From Amycolatopsis roodepoortensis (GTDB taxonomy: Bacteria > Actinomycetota > Actinomycetes > Mycobacteriales > Pseudonocardiaceae): DNA of 64,000 bases. The stretch covers positions 2,852,001-2,916,000 of the forward strand of contig NZ_JADBEJ010000005.1 of NCBI RefSeq assembly GCF_014873915.1, given 5' to 3'. Below the pieces are notes generated by a model. The model made no database searches and was not told the DNA's origin. It worked only from the letters and a program-made list of their open reading frames with translations. Shown piece by piece: positions 52,935 to 62,703 of this stretch. Each line of letters starts with the position of its first letter. Position 1 is the stretch's first letter. The translations under genes and the position numbers were made by a program.

Positions 52935-53636
52935 ATGGTGCGGGTACTGGTGGTGGAGGATGAGCCGAAGATGGCGGGCCTGCTGCGCCGTGGCCTGGTC
53001 GAGGAGGGCTACGCCGTCGATGTCGCCACAGACGGGGCCGACGGGTTCGGGGCGGCGGTCAGCCGCGACTACGACGCGGTGGTGCTGGACGTGATGCTGC
53101 CCCGGCTGTCGGGGTTCGAGATGTGCCGGCGACTGCGCCGCCAGCAGGTGTGGGTGCCGGTGCTGATGCTCACCGCCCGTGACGCGGTGACCGATCGGAT
53201 CAGCGGCCTGGACGGCGGCGCGGACGACTATCTGACCAAGCCGTTCCACCTGGAGGAGCTGTTCGCTCGGTTGCGGGCATTGACCCGCCGCGGCCCGGTC
53301 GCCCGCCCCACCGTGCTCACCGCGGGCGATCTGCGGATCGACCCGGCCAGCCGGCGGTGCTGGCGCGGCGAGACCGAGATCGCGGTGACGGCCAAGGAGT
53401 ACGCGCTGCTGGAGATGTTCCTGCGCCAGCCCGGCGTGGTGCTCACCCGCGAGCTGCTGCTGGAGCACTGCTGGGACTTCGCCTACGAATCCCGCTCCAA
53501 CGTCGTCGAGGTGCACATCCGCGCGCTGCGGGACAAGATCGACCGGCCATTCGCGGTGGTCTCGCTGGAGACCGTGCGCGGCGCCGGGTACCGGCTCCGG
53601 CCGGATGGTGGACGGCCGCGGGTGGGGGCGCGATGA
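52935..53636 (+). CDS. OmpR-family response regulator
   Basis: A 233-residue regulator. The receiver domain starts VRVLVVEDEPKMAGLLRRGL, with phospho-acceptor Asp52 in AVVLDVMLPRLSG and the Lys in DYLTKPFHLEELF. The winged-helix output domain has LRIDPASRRCWRGETEIAVT, LTAKEYALLEMFLRQPG-like sequence and SNVVEVHIRALRDKI. It is first of a four-gene operon, its stop overlapping the kinase ATG by four bases. GAGAGG lies upstream of tandem ATGs at 52931 and 52935; only the second is in frame. Confidence 0.93.
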   Translation: MVRVLVVEDEPKMAGLLRRGLVEEGYAVDVATDGADGFGAAVSRDYDAVVLDVMLPRLSGFEMCRRLRRQQVWVPVLMLTARDAVTDRISGLDGGADDYLTKPFHLEELFARLRALTRRGPVARPTVLTAGDLRIDPASRRCWRGETEIAVTAKEYALLEMFLRQPGVVLTRELLLEHCWDFAYESRSNVVEVHIRALRDKIDRPFAVVSLETVRGAGYRLRPDGGRPRVGAR

Positions 53637-55030
53637 TCCGGCGGTGGCCGCTCCGGATCCGGCTCACCGCCGCGTTCACGGTGATGATGGCGCTGGTCCT
53701 GCTCGGAGTCGGGATCGTCACCGTGACGCACACACGCGAATCGCTCGACGCCTCGATCAGCGAATCGTTGGAGCACCGGCTGCGCGACCTCCAACCGATC
53801 GCCACCACCGCCGCACCAGTGCTGTCCAGCGGCGGCCGGGACACCGGCGAGCAGGTCCTCGACGACGCAGGCCAGATCATCGCCAGCTCCCCGGACGTGG
53901 CCGACCAGCCCCTGCTGACTCCAGCGGAGCTGGCGACCGCGCGGCGCGGCGAGCTCGTGGTCGATCACGCCACCGCCGGACAGCTGGACGGGCCGGTGCG
54001 TATCGCCGCCGCCCCCACCGGTGCGGACGGCCGGATCGCCGTGGCCGCGGTGACCCTCGCCGACCGCGACGCCGCGGTGGCCGACCTACGCCAAGAACTG
54101 GCGGTCGGCCTGCCGCTGGCGCTGCTCGCCGCCGCGGTCGGGGCCTACCTGCTGGCCGCCGCCGCACTGCGACCGGTGGAACGGATGCGCGCCCGCGCCG
54201 CCACCATCACCGCCGCACACCCCACGCAGCGTCTACCCGTGCCGTCGGCTCGCGACGAAATCTCCCGGCTGGGCACCACGTTCAACGATCTACTCGACCG
54301 CCTGCACGCCGCTGTCGAGCGGGAACGGCAGTTCGTCGCCGACGCCAGCCACGAGCTCCGCACCCCGCTCAGCCTGCTGACCACCGAACTCGAACTCGCG
54401 GCGCGCCGACCCCGCACCACACGGGAACTGACCGCCGCGCTGGGCTCGGCATTGGAGGAAACCGAACGACTATCCCGCCTGGCCCAGGACCTCCTCCTGC
54501 TCGCCCGCACCGACCAGGCCGGTCCGCCGGCCCGGCCCGGCGAGCCCACCCCGGTGCGTCCCGTGCTGGAGTCAGTGATCGCCCGCTACCGCAGCACCCT
54601 CGACGAGCACCAAGTGATCCTGGACTGCTCACCGGAGCTCACGGTGCGCGCCGATCCCGGCGATCTCGACCGGGCGGTGAGCAACCTGATCGACAACGCC
54701 GCCCGGCACGGGCAGCCACCCATCATCATCACGGCCAGCCCGCCCGACACCGAGCTTGGGGTGAGCATCCGGGTGCGTGACCACGGCTCCGGCATCGCCC
54801 CCGAGTTCCTGCCGCACGCGTTCGACCGCTTCACCCGCGCCGACGACGCCCGCACCGGCGGCGGCACCGGACTGGGCCTGGCCCTGGTCGCCGCGCTGGC
54901 CCGCCGCAACGGCGGTGCCGCGACTGCCGCCAACCATCCCGACGGCGGCACCACCGTCATCCTCACCCTCCCCGCCGCCAACCATCCCGACGCCACCATT
55001 CCGGACGCCCCGGCCGCCGCACCCGGATGA
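53633..55030 (+). CDS. Sensor histidine kinase
   Basis: A 465-residue membrane kinase. Two spans (LTAAFTVMMALVLLGVGIV and LPLALLAAAVGAYLLAAAAL) flank an extracytoplasmic sensor domain of about 115 residues. A HAMP linker follows, with RPVERMRARAATITAAHP. The phospho-accepting H-box is FVADASHELRTPLSLLTTEL. The ATPase part shows NLIDNAARHGQPPIIITA, VRDHGSGIAPEFLPHAFDRF and TGGGTGLGLALVAALARRNG. It partners the preceding response regulator and is coupled on both sides by four-base overlaps, so the regulated process is probably the FetAB-type export downstream. Confidence 0.93.
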   Translation: MIRRWPLRIRLTAAFTVMMALVLLGVGIVTVTHTRESLDASISESLEHRLRDLQPIATTAAPVLSSGGRDTGEQVLDDAGQIIASSPDVADQPLLTPAELATARRGELVVDHATAGQLDGPVRIAAAPTGADGRIAVAAVTLADRDAAVADLRQELAVGLPLALLAAAVGAYLLAAAALRPVERMRARAATITAAHPTQRLPVPSARDEISRLGTTFNDLLDRLHAAVERERQFVADASHELRTPLSLLTTELELAARRPRTTRELTAALGSALEETERLSRLAQDLLLLARTDQAGPPARPGEPTPVRPVLESVIARYRSTLDEHQVILDCSPELTVRADPGDLDRAVSNLIDNAARHGQPPIIITASPPDTELGVSIRVRDHGSGIAPEFLPHAFDRFTRADDARTGGGTGLGLALVAALARRNGGAATAANHPDGGTTVILTLPAANHPDATIPDAPAAAPG

Positions 55031-55704
55031 GCACCGTGCCCGGTTTTCTTCTGGACCGGGTCACGGTGACCCGCGGCCCAACCCGACTGCTCGACGGAGT
55101 CTGCGCCCGTCTCCCGGCCGGAGCGTGCACGGCGGTGGTCGGTCCCAGCGGCGCCGGCAAGTCCACCCTGCTGCGCCTGCTCAACCGGCTGGAGGACCCC
55201 AGTACCGGCCAGATCCTGCTCAACAGCACCCCGCTCGCCGAGCTCGAAGTGCTGGCACTGCGGCGCCGGGTCGGCCTGGTCGCGCAACAGCCGGTGCTGC
55301 TCACCAACCACGTGGCCGAGGAGCTGCGTGTCGGACGCGCGGAGCTGACCGAGCACCGCATCCAGCACCTGCTCGATCTCGTGGGCCTGCCCGCACGCTT
55401 CGCGCAACGCCGCACCAGCGGCCTGTCCGGCGGCGAAGCGCAGCGGGTGTGCCTGGCCCGGACGCTGGCCGTCGAACCCGAGGTCCTGCTGCTGGACGAG
55501 CCCACCGCCGCGCTGGACGCCGTGACCACAGCGGTGATCACCGAGGCCGCCCGCAACCACACCGCCGCGGGCGGGACCGTGATCCTGGTCAGCCACGACC
55601 TCCCCCTCGTTCGCGGCATCGCCGAGCACGTGCTGGTCCTGCACCACGGGCGCCTGGTCGCCCACGGGCACCCCGACCACATCGACTACCTGGAGGCCGG
55701 GTGA
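55027..55704 (+). CDS. fetA: FetA-type ABC transporter ATPase
   Basis: A 225-residue ABC ATPase: Walker A GPSGAGKSTLLRLLNRLEDP, Q-loop RVGLVAQQPVLLTNHV, signature LSGGEAQRVCLARTLA, Walker B EVLLLDEPTAALD, switch His in ILVSHDLPLV. Short ATPases paired with a UPF0014 permease form the FetAB exporter, linked in E. coli to iron efflux and peroxide resistance. It overlaps the kinase stop (ATGA), and its own stop overlaps the fetB ATG by one base. Confidence 0.88.
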   Translation: MSTVPGFLLDRVTVTRGPTRLLDGVCARLPAGACTAVVGPSGAGKSTLLRLLNRLEDPSTGQILLNSTPLAELEVLALRRRVGLVAQQPVLLTNHVAEELRVGRAELTEHRIQHLLDLVGLPARFAQRRTSGLSGGEAQRVCLARTLAVEPEVLLLDEPTAALDAVTTAVITEAARNHTAAGGTVILVSHDLPLVRGIAEHVLVLHHGRLVAHGHPDHIDYLEAG

Positions 55705-56483
55705 TGACCGGACTGTCCGTGCCCAGCTGGGGCGGCGTCGCCGCCTCCCTGCTGTTGATCGCCCTCACCGCCGCGGTGGCCTACCGGCAGCGGCTGCACC
55801 TGACCCGCGAGCTGATCACCGCATCGCTGCGCGCCGGGGCACAGCTGGCCGCGGTCGGCGTCCTGCTGCTGGTGATCTTCGCCCACACCGGCCTTCCCGG
55901 CGCGTTCGGCTGGGTGACGATCATGATCCTCCTCGCCGGACAGGTCGCCGGCCGCCGCGGCACCGGCCTGCCCCGAGCCCGGTGGGCAGCCACCCTCGGG
56001 GTCGCCGTCGGCAGCCTCGTCACCCTCGCCACGCTGCTGGGCCTCGGGATCATCTCCACCCAAGCGCGGGTCGTCGTCCCGATCGGCGGCATGATCGTCT
56101 CCGGAGCCATGCAGGCCGCCGGGGTCGCCCTGCGCCGCCTGCGCGAAGACGCCCAGCAGGCCCGCCCAGCCATCGAAGCCCGGCTCTGCCTCGGGCTCCC
56201 CGCCCGCGACGCGTTCCTGCCCCACCAACGCTCCGCGCTGCGCACCGCGCTGCTGCCCGCGATCGACTCCACCAAGGTCGTCGGCCTGATCAGCCTGCCC
56301 GGAGCCATGACCGGACTCATCCTCGCCGGCGTCGACCCCCTCACCGCCATCCGCTACCAGATCGTGGTCATGTACATGCTGCTCGCCGCCACCGCACTCG
56401 CCGCTCTCACCGCAGCCCGGCTCGTCGAACACGCCCTGTTCGACCACGCCCACCGCCTCATCCCACTCCCCGAACCCCACTAA
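55704..56483 (+). CDS. fetB: FetB-type (UPF0014) ABC permease
   Basis: A 259-residue permease with about seven membrane spans. UPF0014 markers are LTRELITASLRAGAQLAAVG near the N-terminus, VPIGGMIVSGAMQAAGVALR in the middle, and SALRTALLPAIDSTKVVGLI followed by LPGAMTGLILAGVDPLTAI. It forms the membrane channel for the preceding ATPase. The exported substrate, iron or another metal, cannot be read from sequence; manganese would fit the TerC theme nearby. Confidence 0.88.
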   Translation: MTGLSVPSWGGVAASLLLIALTAAVAYRQRLHLTRELITASLRAGAQLAAVGVLLLVIFAHTGLPGAFGWVTIMILLAGQVAGRRGTGLPRARWAATLGVAVGSLVTLATLLGLGIISTQARVVVPIGGMIVSGAMQAAGVALRRLREDAQQARPAIEARLCLGLPARDAFLPHQRSALRTALLPAIDSTKVVGLISLPGAMTGLILAGVDPLTAIRYQIVVMYMLLAATALAALTAARLVEHALFDHAHRLIPLPEPH

Positions 56484-56548
56484 CCGACCACTCCCACCGC
56501 CTCGGCCAGCCCGCATCCCGCCACCTGGACACCCCTCCACCGCACTAG

Positions 56549-56564
56549 TGCAACCATGGTTACA
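56549..56564. promoter_or_regulatory. 16-bp palindrome, operator candidate 2
   Basis: TGCAACCATGGTTACA is the inverted counterpart of the site at 52773-52788, differing only at the central base pair. It sits 36 bases upstream of the chrA start, a place where a bound repressor would block the promoter. An in-frame ATG at 56556 lies inside this palindrome and is not a likely start. Confidence 0.65.
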
Positions 56565-56600
56565 TTGCGCGTGGAGTTGAACGAGGAGGGACGCTCACCC

Positions 56601-57968
<1,368 letters not shown>

Positions 57969-58320
57969 TCGAGCCCACATGCCCCATCGATCGTCGAAGC
58001 GCTCAAGGTCCGCGCCGACGTCCACCCAGGTATGCAACCCGGCACCGGACTGGTGGCGTATGGCGCTGGCCGAGGGCAACACGCTGGTCTCCCTCACCGC
58101 CCGCAGACTGGAATCCGGCGACGAGGTGCACTGGGAGTTGGGCGCGATCGGTCACGGGCCAGCCGCCGCCGAGCTGACCCAGTACCTCTGCGACGAGATC
58201 CGATCCTGGGCGCCCGAGCGGAACCAGCACACGCCATCGCTCATCGTCTATCCGGCTGATACCCCGGACAGCGAACTGGCGGGCCCGCCATCGACAAGAC
58301 ACACAGCAGGTTTGTCCTAA
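57969..58320 (+). pseudogene. Decayed 3' part of the second FxLD-system methyltransferase
   Basis: Two adjacent frames match the C-terminal domain of the intact enzyme at 45431. The first, HAPSIVEALKVRADVHPGMQ and PGTGLV, parallels HLPNPLMRMEVAP...SGLV. After a small deletion and frame change the second reads RMALAEGNTLVSLTARRLES and WELGAIGHGPAAAELTQYL, parallel to YEVGVIGHGPNAQELAEQVS. It has no start and lies just after the chrA stop. With 48772-49365 it accounts for the two ends of one gene; roughly 100 middle codons are missing. Confidence 0.72.
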
Positions 58321-58335
58321 CCTACGGCGACCTGA

Positions 58336-58348
58336 CTAGGTGACCTAG
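58336..58348. promoter_or_regulatory. CTAGGT-G-ACCTAG palindrome upstream of the HAD gene
   Basis: CTAGGTGACCTAG is a perfect six-base dyad around one central G, followed by another CTAG. It lies 195 bases before the HAD gene in an otherwise empty stretch (58321-58542). Its symmetry fits a dimeric repressor such as a GntR type; unproven. Confidence 0.35.
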
Positions 58349-58542
58349 CCGCTAGTCTCCTTGCCGCTGTGCTGCTGCGGACGTCAGGCCGAGGCTCGGG
58401 CTGACCGTTTGTTCGAACTGCGTCGACCAAGGCTGCCGGGAAGCGGACGCCGGGCGGGTGCCAGGACCCGAATCTCAGTGGGTTGGGCGGCCGAAGGGCC
58501 TCGCTGTCGCGCGGTGGCTGTACGTGACGTAGGAGTAAGAGC

Positions 58543-59187
58543 ATGGTGACCGCGGTGGTGTTCGACGTGGGCGAGACGTTGCTGGACGACTCGCGGGAGT
58601 GGGGTGCGTGGGCCGACTGGATCGGCGTTTCCCGCCATACCTTCTCGACGGTGCTGGGTGCGGTCACCGCCGCTGGCCGGGACAATGCCGAGACGTTCCA
58701 GTACTTCAAGCCGGGCTTCGACGTCGCACGGGAACGGCGGCTGCGCGAGGAGGCTGGCCTGGGTGAGCGCATCGAGGACAGCGACCTCTACAGCGATGTG
58801 CGGCCCGGCCTGGCTGCGCTGCGAGAACGCGGCTTGTGGGTCGGGGTAGCTGGGAACCAGACCGCTCGCGCGGCCGAGCTGTTGCGTGCGCTGGAGCTGC
58901 CGGTGGACCGGATCGCGACCTCGGGGGAATGGGGTGCCGCCAAGCCGTCGTCCGAGTTCTTCGCCCGCGTGGCAGAGATGGTCCCCGACGGGCCGGGCGA
59001 GACGGTGTACGTGGGTGACCACCGGGACAACGACGTGGTTGCCGCGAAGGCAGCGGGCTTCTGCACGGCGTTGATCCGGCGGGGCCCGTGGGGCTACCTG
59101 TGGGCTGACGACCCACTGGTCCGTCGCGACGCGGATTGGGTAATCGACTCCCTTTACGACCTGCCGGATCTGTTGTCCCTGCGCTGA
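58543..59187 (+). CDS. HAD-superfamily hydrolase
   Basis: A 214-residue phosphatase-like protein. Motif 1 is VVFDVGETLLDDS; the family usually has DxDxT, so the second Asp is replaced by Gly, giving D-V-G-E-T as in HAD subgroup IA haloacid-type members. Motif 2 Thr/Ser lies near VAGNQTARAAELL, motif 3 Lys in EWGAAKPSSEFFARV, and motif 4 is VYVGDHRDNDVVAAKAAG. Likely a small-molecule phosphatase. It converges on the XRE-TPR regulator with 15 bases between stops. Confidence 0.85.
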   Translation: MVTAVVFDVGETLLDDSREWGAWADWIGVSRHTFSTVLGAVTAAGRDNAETFQYFKPGFDVARERRLREEAGLGERIEDSDLYSDVRPGLAALRERGLWVGVAGNQTARAAELLRALELPVDRIATSGEWGAAKPSSEFFARVAEMVPDGPGETVYVGDHRDNDVVAAKAAGFCTALIRRGPWGYLWADDPLVRRDADWVIDSLYDLPDLLSLR

Positions 59188-59202
59188 GCGGCTGGTGGCG
59201 GC

Positions 59203-60471
59203 TCAGCGAGCGCGGGCCCAAGCGGCGAGGTCGAGCAAGCCGGCGCTGGGCGTGCTGTGGGTGCGCAGCAGGGACGAGAGGGACTGGCGGACCTGCGGGT
59301 GGGTGCGGGTGTGCTCGGGCGCGGCACGGCGTGCAGCCTGAAGGCACAGGTAAGCGTCTTCGTGGCGACCGAGGGTGAGCTGGGCGCGGGCCAGATCGAT
59401 GAAGTAGTGGGAGCGACGCTCGGCGGGAAGTTCGTCGGGCGGGTGCCAGGACGCCGCGCGTTCGATACCCAGTGGATCTCGAAGTTCGACGGCGACTGCG
59501 AGTTCGTGGATGCGTAGGGAGGCCGGGCCGAACGCGGTGCCGACGTAGATTCCCTCGGGCGCCCTGCCCGCAGCGCGGCGGGCCTCGCGCAGGTGATCAG
59601 CTGCGACGTCGGCTTTGCCCGCCCGGCCGGCCACGACTGCGGCGCGCATGTGCAAGGCACCGAACGCGGCTGAGGAGGAAGTCGTATCGAGATCGGGCAC
59701 GTGGTCAACAGCAAGTTCGAGAGCGCGGGCGGCGGTGTCCAGGTCGCCGGTGGCAAAGAAGGTTTCGGTGCGCACGTACGCCACAGCGGCCAGTAGCAGC
59801 GGGTCCTCGGCGATCTGGGCGGCCGAGCGCATCAAGTCGATCAGTCTGGCGGACAAATCCAGGTAGCCGAACTTGAACGCCACGCCGTCAGCAGCCCGCA
59901 ACGCCAAGGTCAGCAGGGCGGCGGCGTGGCGCTGGCCTGCCGCGTCGCCGAGCTGACCGGCGCGGGCGAGTTCGGCGATGAGGTCGGGCAAGCGGCGGGC
60001 GAGGTTGCCGTAGCGCGACTGCAGCCGGTCGTCGCTGGCTCGGATGATCTCGCCGTGCAGGTCGTCCAGAGACCTGGTTGGTCCGTCGTCGGGCAGGTCC
60101 AGCCGGTCAAGCGCGCGGCGCAGGCGCGGGATAGCGGCATGGATGACGTCGGCCTCGGGCGCCGGTCCGTCCTCGTGAACGGTCCGCTCGACGGGGGCCG
60201 TCACCAGGCTCGACGAAGGTGAGACCAGGACCGTCGTGATGTTGGCAGCAGGTCGCCGAAGGGTACGTCGCAGCAGGTCGTCGAGTACGTCGAGCGAGAC
60301 CTGCAGGGCGGTGGCGAGGCCGCGCCGCTGCCAAGGCTGAGGTGACTGGACCCCACGTTCCCAACGCCCGATGGTGGTCCGTTCGACCTTCAGGGTGACG
60401 GCGAGGGCTTCCTGGGTATAACCAGCGGCCTCGCGGGCAACGGCGAGCGGGGTGAGAGGCCGTGCTGCCAT
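59203..60471 (-). CDS. XRE-family regulator with TPR-like domain, second copy
   Basis: A 422-residue regulator built like the one at 39024: HTH PLAVAREAAGYTQEALAVTL and VERTTIGRWERGVQSPQPWQ. After a linker come helical repeats such as RYGNLARRLPDLIAELARAG and FATGDLDTAARALELAVDHV, ending LGRHEDAYLCLQAARRAAPE. GGAGG lies nine bases before the ATG at 60471. Its upstream region carries the same 11-bp-spaced GCCTCAT repeat as the lanthipeptide regulator. It may control the NUDIX/phosphatase genes to its right. Confidence 0.87.
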   Translation of the reverse strand: MAARPLTPLAVAREAAGYTQEALAVTLKVERTTIGRWERGVQSPQPWQRRGLATALQVSLDVLDDLLRRTLRRPAANITTVLVSPSSSLVTAPVERTVHEDGPAPEADVIHAAIPRLRRALDRLDLPDDGPTRSLDDLHGEIIRASDDRLQSRYGNLARRLPDLIAELARAGQLGDAAGQRHAAALLTLALRAADGVAFKFGYLDLSARLIDLMRSAAQIAEDPLLLAAVAYVRTETFFATGDLDTAARALELAVDHVPDLDTTSSSAAFGALHMRAAVVAGRAGKADVAADHLREARRAAGRAPEGIYVGTAFGPASLRIHELAVAVELRDPLGIERAASWHPPDELPAERRSHYFIDLARAQLTLGRHEDAYLCLQAARRAAPEHTRTHPQVRQSLSSLLRTHSTPSAGLLDLAAWARAR

Positions 60472-60994
60472 CGCGTTGTCCCTCCTTCCAGACCCTCCAT
60501 AGCGCACAGTACTCGCCGGTTTTCGCAGCGTAGGGAGGGTGTCGCCTCATCGCTGCCTCATGGCCGCTCCGTTCTCGACCACGGCTGACGACCCGACTGA
60601 TCGCCAATCGCAGTTGCATGCCCATCTGGGTGAAGCCCCTCGCTCCAGCAGACCAACAGCGCGCTGGTCAGCGCCTGGGTCGCCCCGTTGACGCCTCGTT
60701 CTCGCCGCACGGCCGCTCTGGTGATCGGCAAGGGCGGCGTCGTTGACTGGGATTCGGCCTGCGGTGGGCGACCCCCGACCGCCCACCGCAGGCCATACCG
60801 GTCTCAGCCACCCTCTCGCTACGGAAAGTGAGCTTGCTTCAGTGGATATGCGCGAGGTGCAACCAGCACGCTCACCCGCGCCGGTCGACAACCAGTCGAG
60901 CCTGGTGGCCCCGGTAGTGCGATGAGGACCACCACGTTGGCCTCTTCGAGGCGTCACCTCGGTTATCGTCCTGTCCATCGATCGTGAGAGCACC
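60472..60994. promoter_or_regulatory. Gap with GCCTCAT repeat and a long hairpin
   Basis: GCCTCAT occurs at 60544-60550 and 60555-60561. A 15-bp perfect stem GGCCTGCGGTGGGCG/CGCCCACCGCAGGCC (60756-60770 with 60780-60794) separates the regulator promoter from the next gene and looks like a two-way terminator, although no gene is seen between. No supported coding sequence was found in these 523 bases. Confidence 0.55.
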
Positions 60995-61447
60995 ATGATG
61001 ACCTCCACCACCACTCCAGCTCTCGGTCCTCTTGTCGGGGCATACGGCCTCGTTGGGCACGAGGAGCGCCTCCTGCTCGTCCGAGACCGGGACGCCAGTG
61101 CCTTCCGGCTACCCGGTGGTCGAGTACAACCCGGTGAATCCGTTGAGGACGCCCTGCGGCGCTCCCTGCGGGAACAGACCGACGTCGACCTCGCCTACCT
61201 CGACTTCTGCGCCACCGTCGAACTGCGTGACCACACCTCACCAAACGGGCCTGCCCTCTACGAACTGGCCCTGCTGTTCGACGTGACTCTCGCCGACCCC
61301 GAAGCCGCCCGGTCCAGCGAACACGAACTGCGGTGGTTCACCGAAGCGGACCTCCACCAAATCGAGCTGCGCCCCGCAGTCATCGCGGAACGACTGCGAA
61401 GCGACGCGCTGACCGTCGAACACCCGTGGTGGCCGCACCACTCCTGA
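60995..61447 (+). CDS. NUDIX-fold protein with degenerate catalytic box
   Basis: A 150-residue NUDIX protein: GAYGLVGHEERLLLVRDRD, then the box GGRVQPGESVEDALRRSLRE and QTDVDL. Against G-x5-E-x7-REUxEExGU, the RE pair is RS, the EE pair is EQ and the final Gly is Asp, so the usual Mg2+-binding glutamates are largely gone. The fold otherwise continues normally (HTSPNGPALYELALLFDVTL, HELRWFTEADLHQIEL). It may be a non-catalytic binder or have shifted chemistry. Tandem ATGs at 60995 and 60998. Confidence 0.8.
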   Translation: MMTSTTTPALGPLVGAYGLVGHEERLLLVRDRDASAFRLPGGRVQPGESVEDALRRSLREQTDVDLAYLDFCATVELRDHTSPNGPALYELALLFDVTLADPEAARSSEHELRWFTEADLHQIELRPAVIAERLRSDALTVEHPWWPHHS

Positions 61448-61520
61448 CCTTCACCGTCCACGGCCCGGTCCATTCGGCGCTGCTATGCGAGCCGGGTATG
61501 CCCGAAGAACCGAAGGAACC

Positions 61521-62396
61521 ATGCTGTCGGCACCCGACCTCACCACTGCCCTGCCCGCGGCACAGGCCGCGATCGATCTTGCGGTCGAGCATGTCCTCAG
61601 CCACCGTCCTCGCTCGATCCGGTACAAGGGCGACCGCGACCCTGTATCCGAAGTGGACGAGGGCGTCGAACACGTTGTCCGCCAACGGTTGATTGCCGAC
61701 GGGCACACCGAGATCGGGTTCCTCGGAGAGGAAACCGGCGCGGTTGGTAGCCAGAAGACCTACTGGGTTCTCGATCCCATCGACGGCACGATCAACCACC
61801 ACCACGGCAGTCCCTTGTGTGCGATCGCCCTCGGGCTCGTGCACAACCACCGGCCCATCCTCGGCGTCACCGCGCTTCCTTTTCTCGGGCACCGCTACTG
61901 GGCGACCGACGGGCAAGGCGCCTACCGCGACGGAGAACTCATCGCCGTCTCGGCCACCGAGTCGCTCGATCGAGCCCTGATCGGGTTCAGCGACTATGGC
62001 AGCGGCCAGGACACTGCCCTGCGAGACGTGCTCTGCTCTACTGTGGACCGGGAACTCACCGCACGGGCACAAGGGCTTCGTCGCTACGGCTCTTCCGCAC
62101 TTGACCTCGTCTGGGTCGCCGACGGCACCCTTGACGCCTGCGTCCTGCTCGGCAACCGGACCTGGGATACCGCGGCCGGGGCAGTCATCGCCCGCGAGGC
62201 GGGAGCCCTCGTCTTGGATGCCGACGCCAGCCCTCACACCACCCGTTCCCGGTGCGCGATCGCCACCACGCCGGGACTTCGCGACGAGTTGCTGCCCTTC
62301 CTGCGGGTCTTGCGTGGCACCCGTTTTTGGCCCGATGACGACCGACCCGAACCCGTCATGAGTCCGACCGGCTTGCCGCAGAGCGGTGAACCGTAG
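61521..62396 (+). CDS. Inositol monophosphatase family phosphatase
   Basis: A 291-residue IMPase-family enzyme. Metal- and substrate-binding motifs are GDRDPVSEVDEGVEHVVR, FLGEETGAVG, WVLDPIDGTINHHHGSPLCA and GNRTWDTAAGAVIAREAGAL. These match the Glu, Asp-Pro-Ile-Asp-Gly-Thr and W-D-x2-A motifs of phosphatases acting on myo-inositol phosphate, histidinol phosphate and similar substrates; which one is unclear. The ATG at 61521 follows AAGGAACC. It lies downstream of the degenerate NUDIX gene. Confidence 0.9.
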   Translation: MLSAPDLTTALPAAQAAIDLAVEHVLSHRPRSIRYKGDRDPVSEVDEGVEHVVRQRLIADGHTEIGFLGEETGAVGSQKTYWVLDPIDGTINHHHGSPLCAIALGLVHNHRPILGVTALPFLGHRYWATDGQGAYRDGELIAVSATESLDRALIGFSDYGSGQDTALRDVLCSTVDRELTARAQGLRRYGSSALDLVWVADGTLDACVLLGNRTWDTAAGAVIAREAGALVLDADASPHTTRSRCAIATTPGLRDELLPFLRVLRGTRFWPDDDRPEPVMSPTGLPQSGEP

Positions 62397-62424
62397 TGAG
62401 GAGCCGGACACGAAGGCGGACGCG

Positions 62425-62703
62425 ATGGTGATCCTGCCGAGTCCTCGCTGGTCGCCGGAAACCCCCGGACTGTCGTTCGATGCTGTCCACGGTAAGGCCG
62501 CGCGCCGCCATGCCGACAACGGACCACTCACCGAGTACCTCCCCAGCCTTGGACAACTGCCCGCCACGGGGCCGTCCGCGCTTCCGCTGGACCTCGACGA
62601 GGAACGGGCCGCCGCGCGTCGGGCCGCGCTGGAGGGACCGCGGCCCGACGACGAGCACCTGGCGCTTCTCGACCGCGTGCTGCACGCACTGCGCCGCCTG
62701 TGA
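62425..62703 (+). CDS. Unknown 92-residue protein
   Basis: A small soluble protein reading MVILPSPRWSPETPGLSFDA near the start and ending in an acidic helix (RPDDEHLALLDRVLHALRRL). AAGG lies eight bases before the ATG at 62425; an in-frame GTG at 62386 overlapping the IMPase stop is an alternative start. Its stop overlaps the following gene's GTG by four bases, which supports it as a real operon member. No family recognised. Confidence 0.6.
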   Translation: MVILPSPRWSPETPGLSFDAVHGKAARRHADNGPLTEYLPSLGQLPATGPSALPLDLDEERAAARRAALEGPRPDDEHLALLDRVLHALRRL

